A DNA stretch of 64,000 bases. It comes from Clitopilus passeckerianus (taxonomy: Eukaryota > Basidiomycota > Agaricomycetes > Agaricales > Entolomataceae). Under the pieces are notes generated by a model. The model was given only the letters and a program-made list of their open reading frames with translations, was not told the DNA's origin and did not search any database. Positions 46,608-57,643 of the stretch are shown in pieces (position 1 is the first letter of the stretch; every line of letters starts with the position of its first letter). The translations under genes and the position numbers were made by a program. The stretch spans positions 434,001 through 498,000 of the forward strand of contig CALYLX010000150.1 of NCBI GenBank assembly GCA_944990035.1, read 5' to 3'.

Positions 46608-47160
46608 GCGAGAGACAGAGAGAGGAAAAGATCACTCAGTCACACCAGGGAGTATTTATACAAATTTCCGGACGCATGGGACCGTGAATGGCTGAATTCA
46701 AGTGGAGGCTATACGGTTGCAGCTCAGCGTGTCGGAAACCAAGTGATGATGTGAAGAGCGTGACTTCAGGGTCGTGACAGAACGCGTGATGAGTTTACCT
46801 AAGTTCGGATCCAACCGACAGCCGAGAGAAAGTTTTGACTGCCACCAACGTGTGTTTCGGCATCCATCTGCACTTGACTTCCATCCACCATCCCAGCGTT
46901 GGCATTTTCAAAAGCTCTCTCTTCTAGAAATCTCTCAAGCCTGTGAAGTCACCGGTCTTCACCATAGCGTCAACCTACTCCTTCAAATCCTCTCGTATCT
47001 TCTGTCCAGGCAGAGGATTCATGCTTCGTCCTCCAATTGCTATACCTAAGCACAAATCGCAGTCCTCGTCGTTTAATAGTTCTGTAAGGTGCACTCCCTC
47101 AAGCGTCTCGGACTATTTTGAACCTTTTTTTCCTTAGCGCTAAAACCGCTCCTGCCCAGC
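46608..47160. other. Divergent intergenic region between the F-box gene and TIF5
   Basis: About 550 bp containing both promoters. A pyrimidine-rich stretch precedes the TIF5 ATG. No gene seen. Confidence 0.5.
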
Positions 47161-48540
47161 ATGGCTTCAACTATAGTTAATATCCGTCGAGATGTTGATG
47201 ACAAATTCTATCGATATCGGTGAGTAGAGGCGTACGCTGTACTGGACACAGTTAACTTATTACGATGCAGTATGCCGCTTTTGACCACCAAGATTGAAGG
47301 CAAGGGTAATGGTATCAAGACTGTTGTCCCCAACATGTCTGATGTTGCCCGCGCTTTGAGTCGCCCTCCTGCCTATCCTACCAAGTTCTTCGGATGCGAA
47401 CTTGGTGCCCAGACCTCCTTCGACGAGAAGAATGATCGTTACATTGTTAATGGTGCTCACAACCCCGACCGACTTCGTGAATTACTCGACCAGTTCATCG
47501 ACAAATTCGTGCTATGCAAGTCCTGCAAGAACCCAGAAACTGAACTTGTCATCATCAAGCAAGGCAGGAACGAAGATATCATCAGGGATTGCAAGGCCTG
47601 CGGCGAACGTACTGGTGTCGACATGCGTCACAAACTTACCACCTTCATCCTGAAGAACCCTCCTGTCAAATCTAAAAAGGGCAAGAAGAAGACTGGTGAC
47701 GCTGCTGACGGTGTAGGCGGAGGCGCCAATGGCATCGAGAATGTCGATGACGCTGGCAACGACGCTGCAGGTGTAGAAAGTGACGACGAGCTAACCAAGA
47801 AGATCAAGGCCGAGGCTGCAGAGCTCAACAATGACGCAGCCTTGGCGGACGAAGATTGGTCGGCTGATACGTCCCCTGAAGCCGTCAAGCAACGTGTCAA
47901 GGCCATGGAAGCTGGCCTTGCGGCTGTTGCTCTCGGCGGTGACGACGATGGCAGTGATGACGACGCGAATAGCCCCTACTCCGTCCTTGGCCGTTGGATC
48001 GAGGAGAACGATGAGTTCGAAGATCCCAAAGCACGTGCCGTTGCGATATATAAGAAGGCCGAAGAATTGGGAATTGAAAAGAACCATAAAACCGTTTTGG
48101 TTCTTGCACAAGCTCTTTTCACCAGCGAACTCCTCAAGGAAATTCCCCTCTATGGTGCCCTCCTGCAGAAGGTGAGTCTTTCGCCTCTAGCTGATAAGAA
48201 CGCTCTGACCTGCCCGTGAAGCTTATCACTTCGGAGAAACATCAGAAATCCTTACTAGGCGGAATAGAACGACTTGTTGGCATTCAATATCCTGACCTCA
48301 TTACTACTGTTCCCAAGATTCTGATGGAGTTGTACCAAATTGACGTACTCGAAGAGGAGATTATTTCCCATTGGGGAACTCACGTCAGTAAAAAATATGT
48401 CGACAAGGATATCAGCAAGAAAGTCCGTAAGGCCAGTGAGCCTTTCCTGAAGGTGAGTGTTACAGCTGTCTTCTGGAATGTGAACTCATTCTATTTTGTA
48501 GTGGCTCGAAGAGGCAGATGACGACGATAACGACGAGTGA
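47161..48540 (+). CDS. TIF5: Translation initiation factor eIF5
   Basis: GTPase-activating protein for eIF2 in the 43S/48S complex. Exons 47161-47219, 47271-48171, 48222-48452 and 48502-48540 give 409 aa. The N-terminus ([21 protein letters not shown]; Arg finger region) and the zinc finger [11 protein letters not shown]...CKACGER define the GAP domain. A Lys-rich then Gly/Asp-rich linker follows. The C-terminal W2/MIF4G-like HEAT domain ends in the acidic aromatic box [15 protein letters not shown], which binds eIF2-beta and eIF3. All introns are in phase. Confidence 0.97.
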
Positions 48541-48913
48541 ACAATATGCTTCAATATGGGTATTTGACGCTTGAATATGTACCAATGCTCGAACCACCGA
48601 AATTTCCATAACTTTACTATCTCTTTCTTCCTCGTTCAGCTTTCCGACACTGAGGGTTTCATGTTTCGAAATATGGCTCTGTATACTCCTTCCATGAATC
48701 ATGTAGTCGATTGTACACCAAACATTATTCCCGATTGTCATTTGATTACTGGAAAGCGTGACCTGTAGCCTGAAAGTACATTTATAATTGCACGCTGCGT
48801 CGACCATGCTTGAATTTCAAGCTATGCGTTACGTAAACATAAGCACCAGATTGTTGTGACTGTCCCCAGCCTCACTTTCCAGCTATTTGACCTCGACCCT
48901 CAAGAACGTCACG
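48541..48913. other. Intergenic region between TIF5 and CAP2
   Basis: About 370 bp, 3' end of TIF5 and promoter of CAP2. Nothing else recognised. Confidence 0.5.
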
Positions 48914-50058
48914 ATGGGAGACTCATTGGACTCGATGCTAGATTTAATGCGGAGGTTGCCTCCAACCAGGACGGAAGAGAATGTCTCGGCACTTCTATCA
49001 ATCTGCCCAGATTATACAGATGACCTCTTGGGCAGCGTTGATCAACCGCTGAAACTGAAGACGGATCGTGCTACTGGCAGAGAGTACCTTGCCTGTGACT
49101 ATAACCGAGATGGAGACAGCTATCGGTAGGTTCCACTGGCCTTCATGCACTGCCTAGCTGACTGCAATCTTGCACTAAGATCACCATGGTCGAATGAATA
49201 TGAGCCTCCTTTGGAAGATGGCACGGTGCCAAACCCAAAGCTGCGCAAATTGGAAATCGCAGCAAATGAAGCATTTGACACCTATCGAGAAATGTAAAAC
49301 ACGCGTCTCCTCTCTCTCATTCTCTCGGCTAACGCCTAGGAGGTATTACGAAGGAGGTGTTTCTTCAGTTTATCTCTGGGATCTTGAGGACGGCACTGGG
49401 GCTTTTGCGGGTGCTATATTACTGAAAAAGGTAATATTCCGAAACACATAATTACACTTCTTTTCTGATCGAGAACGCTTCACAGTGATGACGCCGAGCT
49501 CCCCTTACGAACCATCTGGCTCTTGGGACTCGATACATGTCTTTGAGGCCAGTGAACGTGGACGAAACGCTCATTACAAGCTAACGTCGACAGTCATGCT
49601 ACACCTCGTTACACGTCATGGTGCTGAAAACGAAACCCTGCCTGGACAAAAGCGGACCAATGACAAGCCCGCTATCGAAGTGCTAAAGCGCGACGGCGAA
49701 GTCACTCTAAGTGGTAGTATGACACGACAGGTGAGCATCCAGGATTGATCCCCATTCGACCGTACCGACACCCAAGCTATTATAGACCGAGCAAGACTGG
49801 CCTTTACAGGACAGTACTTCTCATATCACTAATACAGGGAGGATGATCGAAGAGATGGAAATAAAGATGAGGAACCAGCTTCAGGAGGTAGGCCATCCAC
49901 AATCTTTCCCTTAGCTTCCGGTAGATGAACCGATCCGTTAGGTGTACTTTGGGAAAACGCGGGATATCGTCTATGATCTCCGAAGTGTGGACGATCTGGA
50001 AAAGGCTCGTCGACAACGAGAGCTTCAGAAGGAGCTTGTTGGTTTCATCAAGCGGTGA
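48914..50058 (+). CDS. CAP2: F-actin capping protein, beta subunit, with a one-base frame break
   Basis: Caps barbed ends of actin filaments as a heterodimer with Cap1. Segments 48914-49125, 49180-49293, 49340-49430, 49486-49730, 49786-49887 and 49942-50058. Signatures: [56 protein letters not shown] and [11 protein letters not shown]. The splice from 49430 (ILLKK) to 49486 arrives one base out of phase: [14 protein letters not shown] is read only if an extra base existed at the junction. With it the protein is 293 aa, the expected size. A different donor at 49411 would fix the phase but delete conserved GAILLKK. Sequencing error is the simplest reading. Confidence 0.9.
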
Positions 50059-50526
50059 AGTCGCGCGTCTTCTTACTCTGTGTTACGGCCCGAAGCTTTG
50101 AAATGAATAGAACTCGAATGCACAAAGTGACAAAGCGGAGAATACATGAGGTTTTCATGATAGACGAGCGAGGAGAACACATGGTAATTAGTTGGTAGTC
50201 GGGCAAAGCTGAAGATCTTCAAACCGATCACCCATGGCGATCGTTCTCTCCGTCATGTACTCGATCGGCACTCACATAAAGATCCAGGCTTGAGTTCTAA
50301 ATTCACATATTGTGGTTTTCAGTACGCATACAAGGTTCGTAGATGGCTAACTGAGTGTATATTACTCTATGGAACATGTTATGGGATGAATAACTGGTTA
50401 GGCAGGCGATTTGCATATACTTGGGCTACTCACCAAGGAGACACGGAGGATAGAGCAATCTGTAAACTTGACGAAGACTTGCGGGCTCCAACTCTAGACG
50501 GTTTGGGTGGATCAGGCTCTATCTGA
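50059..50526. other. Convergent 3' region of CAP2 and the cyclophilin gene
   Basis: About 470 bp between two stops; 3' UTRs. No convincing ORF. Confidence 0.5.
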
Positions 50527-51304
50527 TCATCGCACAAGTGTGGCATCTGCAATAGGGTTTGCGTGTATGGTAACCTGCAGGCATGAGTCAGCTCTAAATT
50601 TCCGAAATGAAGCACGGCCTCTTACATTTGTCAATTGAATTTCGTCCAGTGGTCGGTTCTTGGCATTGACCGGGACTTTCTCCATAGCCTCCAACGTCGA
50701 ATCGGAACCATCGATGACCTTACCGATGATAGTGTACTTGCCGTCGAGATGTGGTTGCTTTGCGTAGGTTACGAAAAACTGGGATTTATTGGTGTCTGGC
50801 CCGGAGTTAGCCATCGCAACGACTCCCCGAGCGTTGAACTACCCAGAACACAACAATCAGAAAATCCTCAATATGCTGGTGATGGATGGAGTTGTTTTAC
50901 CTTGAGAGTTGACCGAACCTCGTCAGCGAATGAAGAGCCCCATATGCTTTGGCCTCCCTTTCCTTGTCCGGTTGGATCGCCAGTCTGGACCATGAACCCT
51001 TTGATATTACGGTGGAAGATACAGCCATCATAGTAATTAGAGGCACAGAGTGCAAGAAAATTCTGCACGGTTAAGTCGGCATAATACAGGAAACGATTGG
51101 CGCCGAGACGAACCTCAGCCGCTTTGGGTACAGCCTCACAAAATATTTCTATCTGCAGTCAAGTAATGTTAACTAACTGGAACCGACTCTCAGTCGAATA
51201 GAGCCGTCACCTTTAAGTCTCCGTGAGACGTATGCAATGTTACTGACTAAAGAGCCGTTAGCACGCATCTCATTTGGTGATGGCGGTGGAAAGTCAAGTA
51301 CCAT
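50527..51304 (-). CDS. PPIL3: Cyclophilin, PPIL3 type (peptidyl-prolyl isomerase)
   Basis: Spliceosome-associated class of cyclophilins. Exons in coding order 51304-51302 (the ATG alone), 51246-51211, 51152-51114, 51062-50901, 50838-50626 and 50574-50527 give 166 aa. The start codon is followed at once by GTACTT, and the intron ends TTTAG before [12 protein letters not shown], which matches the family N-terminus. Motifs: [54 protein letters not shown]. The catalytic Arg (FHRNI), Phe and Gln residues are kept; the Trp of cyclophilin A is replaced by His (PHLDGK), as in PPIL3. Confidence 0.92.
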
Positions 51305-51432
51305 TTCTACCCTGTAACGTTTGATGTGACAGCTGTGATCCCGACCTTATACTCATAATTACCTACTTTTGAAGTTCCTGACTGATTGATACTGCCTCTC
51401 CTTCCACGACCACCATCATAAGCCTGCACGGC

Positions 51433-53430
51433 ATGCGTACACCATCGGTTTATAGCCAGGACGACCCCATTACGCTGGCATTAAAGCCGCCTCTTACAGA
51501 AACCGATGAAGAAAAGCAAGCACGACTAGCGAGAGAAGCCGACGCTCGCAAAATATCCGAGCGAATTGATGAGGATCTTAGGCAAGAACGCGAAAGGTTA
51601 AAGCGCAGGAAGGGAGATGTCAAGGTCAGAGACGTGAAAATTTGTAGACTGAGGCGCATATACTCACTATTCCGGCTTGTATATGCTAGTTGCTTCTGCT
51701 TGGGCAAGCAGAAAGTGGCAAATCAACTCTTCAGAAACAATTTCAACTCATGTACAGGCCTAACTCCTTGGACCAAGAGCGCATATCTTGGAAAACCGTG
51801 ATTTACTTCAACGTCGTTCATTCTCTGAAACACATACTAGCCACACTCGAAGCCTGGGAAGATACTCTTGGAGATGAGTCGGACCCAGACGATCTAGCGT
51901 CCATATCGACTCACAAGCAACGGGTCAATGGAATTGCTTCACAACCATCGCCTTCTAGCTCTCTCCTGACCGCAACCTCGATACCCAAAGGCTCACCTGG
52001 CTATCCCGACAGGCCAGGGACTTCATCGTCTATGAATCATCCTCAAACCACCAATCCCAGCACCGCTCAAATTGCCAATATTCGACAACGACTAGCACCC
52101 CTTCTTGCTACAGATGCACCCCTCGCAGATCGACTTAGTGGAGGCATCGCAGTCTCAGGATCTGGCAAGGGTGGTGTCTACGTACGCTCTGGCTGGCAAG
52201 CTCGAACAATTGAAAATGCTCTCGGGAGGCTTAAGCCTCGCAATGAGGTCGAATTAAAGAAGGCCCAAGTTGAAGCAGTTCAAGACATCCTGATTGATGA
52301 TATTGGGCGGCTTCTGGCGACCGAAATAGATGACATTAAGGAGCTCTGGAGCCATCCCACCGTTCGAGGCCTAATTTCCCGACGAAAGCTCAAGTTGGAT
52401 GAGTGGTCCGAGTTGTGAGTTTCGTCAAACTCTTCTTCACCTAACACACCTACTTAAAATGGGCTGAAGCTTCCTCAAGAACATTTCTCGCGTTGGTGCC
52501 CCAGGCTATATCCCAACAACCGGCATGTTGACTTTCGGCTCCTTCGCGCATATACTCATGCTCGTAATTGTAGATGACATACTACATGCTCGCATTCAAA
52601 CTATGGGTGTCGCAGAGCATATCTTCGATGTGAACATCCACGGAAAAGCAGTGTCATGGCATTTGTATGATGTTGGGGGCGCACGGGGACAGCGTCACAC
52701 GTGGGTCCCTTATTTTGATGATGCAAACGCAATCATCTTTGTTGCGCCCGTCAGTGCGTTTGATCAGGTATGTTTTCCGCACAGTTTCTTTACCCCTTTT
52801 GTTGGTTGAAGTACTTCAGAACTGATCATTTGGCTTGCCAGTATCTTGAGGAAGATCCGAGGACGAATCGTATCGATGATTCGCTTCAACTCTTCACTCA
52901 AATATGCTCAAACGCACTCCTGAAAAATGTGCATCTGGTGTTGTTCCTTAGTGAGTTACCGTGGATCTCACCATTCATCTCTTAACGGCGTTTGCAGATA
53001 AGACGGATCTGTTGAAAGCCAAATTGGACACAGGCCTCAAAGTCCGGAAATAGTATGTTTGCTGTTGATTGTGACAGCCTGATCTCTAATGAAAACTTGC
53101 GCTCCTAGTATTACATCCTTTGGTGAACGATCAAACGACTACGAAACTGTAGTTCAGTACTTCCGAGCCCATTTCTTGCAAGTACACAGGCGCAACAATG
53201 AGAATCGCAGAGTGCTCTATACCCATTTCACAAGCGTCGTGGTACGTTTGGTCTTCGCTACATCCATTAAATGCATTCACTTAATCTTGTTCTAGGATAC
53301 GAAAGCTACTCAACGCATCATAGGCAATGGTAAGCCAACGATATCTGTCTTTAGCGGCCACATACTAAACATATTTCCAGTCCGAGATTCTATTTTCAGA
53401 GGATATCTCCAGTCAGCGGCTCTCGTTTAG
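51433..53430 (+). CDS. Divergent heterotrimeric G-protein alpha subunit
   Basis: Exons 51433-51624, 51690-52414, 52470-52522, 52574-52767, 52842-52950, 52998-53052, 53109-53241, 53296-53329 and 53381-53430 give 514 aa, much longer than the usual ~355. G1 is GQAESGKS, the switch I region keeps the catalytic Arg (HARIQTMG), NKTD is intact and TSVVDT sits at the G5 site. G3 reads DVGGARGQR: the catalytic Gln of DVGGQRSER is Ala. The N-terminus (MRTPSVY) lacks a myristoylation Gly and a palmitoylation Cys. A Ser/Pro-rich insert of ~110 residues lies in the helical domain. The intron 52523-52573 starts with GC. Confidence 0.9.
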
Positions 53431-56400
53431 ATGCCCGACCCATTGATTGCCTGTTCTTGTGCTCTGCATTCTTCTAATGGGCATCGATTATGACGATGTT
53501 TCTCACATACCTTACGCTCTTGTGCAGGCCTTCCCGTTTTGCACGTAATACTTCAATCGCTTGGTCCTTGCATCACTTTCCCTAGCCCGCCAACAAATGT
53601 CATATCCATAAAGTTTCCGCGTTCGGGTCATGTATGTATCGTTCTTGTTCCCTGCTTTGTCTGGTCCATGTTGTACTGTGTTGCATTGTAGACTTCTGTA
53701 TCTTTTGGCACGTTCTTACTCGTCTAGACGTCGTTAGCATGCTGAGCTTTTGGTCCTGCGATAGTAGAGTAAATCCACTAAATTTGCGAACAGTAATGAA
53801 TGGCGTATAGCTGACTGGACAGGTTGCACCGTGTTGAACCAGCGGTAATATGTGGGCAAGTGCAAATCTTCAAGTCACTGCCACGTTCTCCTAATCACTT
53901 TGCGTTTGGACCTTGGATTCAAATCGTCATGCCACGGACCCGCTCCTTTAGAAAGGAGATACGGCTCCTTGAATGGCGAGCTAGTGGTGATGTTGAAGCT
54001 GGTGTATACACGCTGATAACTATACTTCTTGGTCCCACACCCATACATCCTGCATCAGCTATCTCATGACGTCGCCTCGTTGAAACCTTCTCGCTGACTG
54101 TAAAGTGCAAAATTCCTTTCAGACCACCTGACTGAATAAAAACGGTTGACCAGGCGTTTTCAAGGCTTCGAAATTCGACAACGGAAGGAGGGGGGTCGGA
54201 ACCTAAATGATCACAGTAAGGTGCCGTGGATCGTTCTAGCCCTTCTAGTGCAATCCAAAGGAGCGATCAGGCCATTTTGGGCAGACAGGTAGGAGCAAAA
54301 ACTAAGACCCTTGAGCGATAGTTCAGAAGGAAGTAGCTCGACGACTGTTATCAATCATGGAAACAATGGATAAGCTCAGCACACGGTTTCCACTAGGCGA
54401 TAATCAATAGCCCAAAGGGTTGGACTTCATGACCTGCGGCCCTTGTGCTTAGCACTCGCTCTCGGTTGTTTTCTGTTTAGAGGCTCCGAGAACAGCAGCG
54501 TCCCCAGTCAAGAAAGTGAACACCCTTGATTTTACAGCGCAGGAATTGATACGCATCATCGAGTGCCATTTGAACATGATCGAAGGGTGGAGGCACACCG
54601 ACCTGAATGTTCATGTTTTCGGAAATAGGAGAGTGATGGTGATTGTCAGCGTTTGTTGTAGATGTAGGCGAGGAAAAATCATTGCTTCACGGTGACAAAT
54701 CCTTAGTTCCTGTATCATACTTCACTATGCGGCCAGGGATTAAATGGAGAAAACATAGGGTTCAGAAAAACAAAGAACAAAGTAAAATCAACATGTTCGC
54801 GACTTTCGAGCAGGCTGACAGGCGCAGATTAGCGACTAGACCAAACAACTCAGTTCGACAGCTCGAGAGGTACATAGTCGACCCGTCGGTCCTGGTTTCA
54901 CGGAACCGTCGAAGGTAAGGACCCTCGAAAACCCTGTCCCCCAAGTGTCTCGTCAATCAAGCGAGGGGCTAGAAACAAGTGACTTTACACGATTGCCAAG
55001 CTGCGATCAGATTTTCGTAAGATATCGGAGGGTCTGGTGTTTCTGTGGCGTTCAATAGCCAGGTAAATCACAGAATGCACATGCATCGATGGAAATGAAA
55101 AGTGTGTTTTGTATTCGAAGCGGAGCACTGAGCAGGGAAGAGGGAGCCCCGCGCAACCCAACAGAGTAAGTGGCAGGCCACATTGTTTGTGGAACGTTCC
55201 TGATCTCCTCGTTCGGTTGTTTCGAGGCATTTGTTAGCCCGATAGTCCTAAATTGATCAGTCCAGCCAATAGAAAGCTGTGAATCTGTTCAACTTGGGTG
55301 ATCGGTGAGGCAAAAAGAAGGAAGGAAAACACATGAAACCCAGTCGAGATCGGCGCGCCTCTTTTCGTCGAGGGCGAGGAGGACCTTCCCACGTGGATGG
55401 GTGCACATATGAGGTAACCGCAGTATGGTTCCGAAGGGTGAATTTCATTCGTGTCCAGGACTACACAGATCGCAACGTCCCTGTATGACGCTGTATACGA
55501 AACGAAGAGGGTGAATAATGAACACGACTTCCTCCAGCGGGTGCGGAAGACCACATTGTAGCAAATCGATAATCGGTCCAGCTCACGGTGCTGAGCCGGT
55601 GACTTGGATCAAGTTAATCCAGGCGGCAGCAATTCGAACCGCCATGCAATTCAATAGGTCTATGTATAGTATCACCGCCTATAACAGAAGGAGATGAGAA
55701 TCGATCACTGGTTCTGGAGCTGACGTCGGTGCAGCTGCTCCGGTAGATATGTTCGTGCTTCGAGCGCGACAGTTCGGGTACCCACCTACGCGTGACAGAC
55801 TCATGATCCTTCAAAAGATCAAGAACAAGGCAAAAGGTCTGAAACGAGTCATTATCTGGTTGGTGGACACAAGTGTGCAGGCCTGAGAGCGAGGTTGGCA
55901 GCCCCTAACAAGAGAGCCCAGAGCGGTTCAGAGAAAAGGCACGAAACCATGGCATTTGTGTTGCATGCCATATTCCATTACGGGGCACGTAGGCTATGCC
56001 AGGTCGTCAGTAACGAAGACCTGGAGGCGCGTTGCCTAAGTGACTGGACTGGTTTTTAGACATGTGTGGAGACAGAAATCGTTGTCGAGCGATAGATATG
56101 TTTTCAAAAATTTTGTCAAAAGGTGTTTCGTAAATTAGAGTTTGCCTAGAAAGATGGGAAAAACCAAAAGTGGAAGATTTGAGGCCCGACTATCCACAGC
56201 AAGGGACACGCAACCTTGCTGACATCTGGATCAGCCGGAGTGCGACCACCGGGTGCTGTGACGGGAAAAACAGGAAGATGCAAGATAATAGGCCTGAGGT
56301 ATAATAGGCATAGAAATTGGAAGAAATTATTTAGGAAAATGACATTTGAATGGACCAGTCGAATGGAAAGAAATGCGGAGAAAGGTGGGGAATTGGTCGC

Positions 56401-56570
56401 AGAAAGGAAAGGGGTAAGAGGTCCATGTGGAAAGGTCGGCAATCTGGGAAATTACCCGATATATACAGCTTGGCTGATTCACATGAAAAAAGGAGACTGA
56501 GCCAGTTTGGACTCTCCGCATTTCAGGACTTCGCTCAAACTGTTACAATCCGTCATCGTCGTTGTCGACA
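53431..56570. other. Long non-coding stretch upstream of the bHLH gene
   Basis: About 3.1 kb. The first ~300 bp is the 3' end of the G-alpha gene. The rest has only short ORFs on both strands (for example 54643-54918 plus, 55234-55554 minus) without recognisable domains. It may be an extended regulatory region of the bHLH gene or contain an unrecognised non-coding RNA; nothing in the sequence decides this. Confidence 0.5.
56460..56465 (+). promoter_or_regulatory. TATA-like box of the bHLH gene
   Basis: TATATA about 105 bp upstream of the ATG at 56571, in otherwise mixed sequence. Confidence 0.5.
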
Positions 56571-57643
56571 ATGGACGCCCTGCATCCACCGTCAATGAGT
56601 GCGCTATCAGCGTTGCTCACACCATCCGAGTCCAACGCTATCCAGTCGTTCCTCGGCACAATTCACGATTCACAAGAATGGAATGTAGACATCGACGTAC
56701 CAATGGACCGGCAAGCATTAGCGAAAGCCACAAAGGACCTCATGTCTTTGGAAACGCCTTTCACGTATAGTCAGCAGAACATCTATCCACCGCAGTTATC
56801 TCTGCTACCTAGACCACCTGACTCCGATTCGTCATCGCGGACCCCAACACCTACTTCTGCCCCGGTGTATCAATTGCCTTCTCATTCGAATGGTCGGCAG
56901 CCAAGTCGTACAAGGCATGGATCAACCTCACAACCCTACCCACCGAACCCTAGCACGAGAATCTCACGTTCTCAATCCTCAGCTCCATCGAACTCACCAA
57001 ACATGTCCCTACCACCAGCGGATAGCACTCCTCAGTCCGCGACAAAGCCAGGGGCGTCAACATCACAACAGAAGCCCGCACTCCTTTCTGCTTCCCAAAA
57101 GAAAGCAAATCACATTCAGTCCGAGCAAAAACGTCGGGCAAACATACGTCGAGGATACGAAGCCTTATGCGACTGCGTCCCTGCGCTAAGGGAGGCAATC
57201 AGGATAGAAGAGGAGGGCAATGCATCTAGTGGTTTCGCTGGACGAAACGGTTCTTCGGGCAAATCCAAAAAGGGAAAGGGTACTGCAAAGAATGGCAAGG
57301 ACTCTGATGAAAAGGTCGATGGAAGGGCTGGCCCAAGAAGTGAAAATGTCGTCCTCTCAAAGAGTCAGTTCTGTTGTCTAGCTTGTGCTTCACACTACCT
57401 CATTGACAACTTACCTTTTTTACAGCCATAGACTACATAAACGAACTCTTAGACGACCGCAGTGCTCTCCTTATGCGCCTCCATCGCGCGCGGAGCACAC
57501 TGCCGCCTGGCCATCCGGCACTGATCCCCCCATTAGATCCGGAACGAGCAGACGAAGGTCCTCTGTGGGAACGAGAATGGAAGGGCGGCTCTGCGGATCT
57601 AGGCAATTCCAACGACGGGGATGGTGACGAAGATAGTTCATGA
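56571..57643 (+). CDS. bHLH transcription factor with long loop
   Basis: Exons 56571-57363 and 57426-57643 give 336 aa. The upstream TTG frame is open, but the first ATG is at 56571. Residues ~1-175 are Ser/Pro-rich. The basic region and helix 1 read KKANHIQSEQKRRANIRRGY (His/Glu/Arg contact pattern for E-boxes), then ALCDCVPALREAI. The loop is ~55 residues, Gly/Ser/Lys-rich, and helix 2 restarts with TIDYINELLDDRSALLMRL right after the intron. The C-terminus is acidic. The target genes are unknown. Its long upstream non-coding region suggests complex regulation. Confidence 0.88.
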
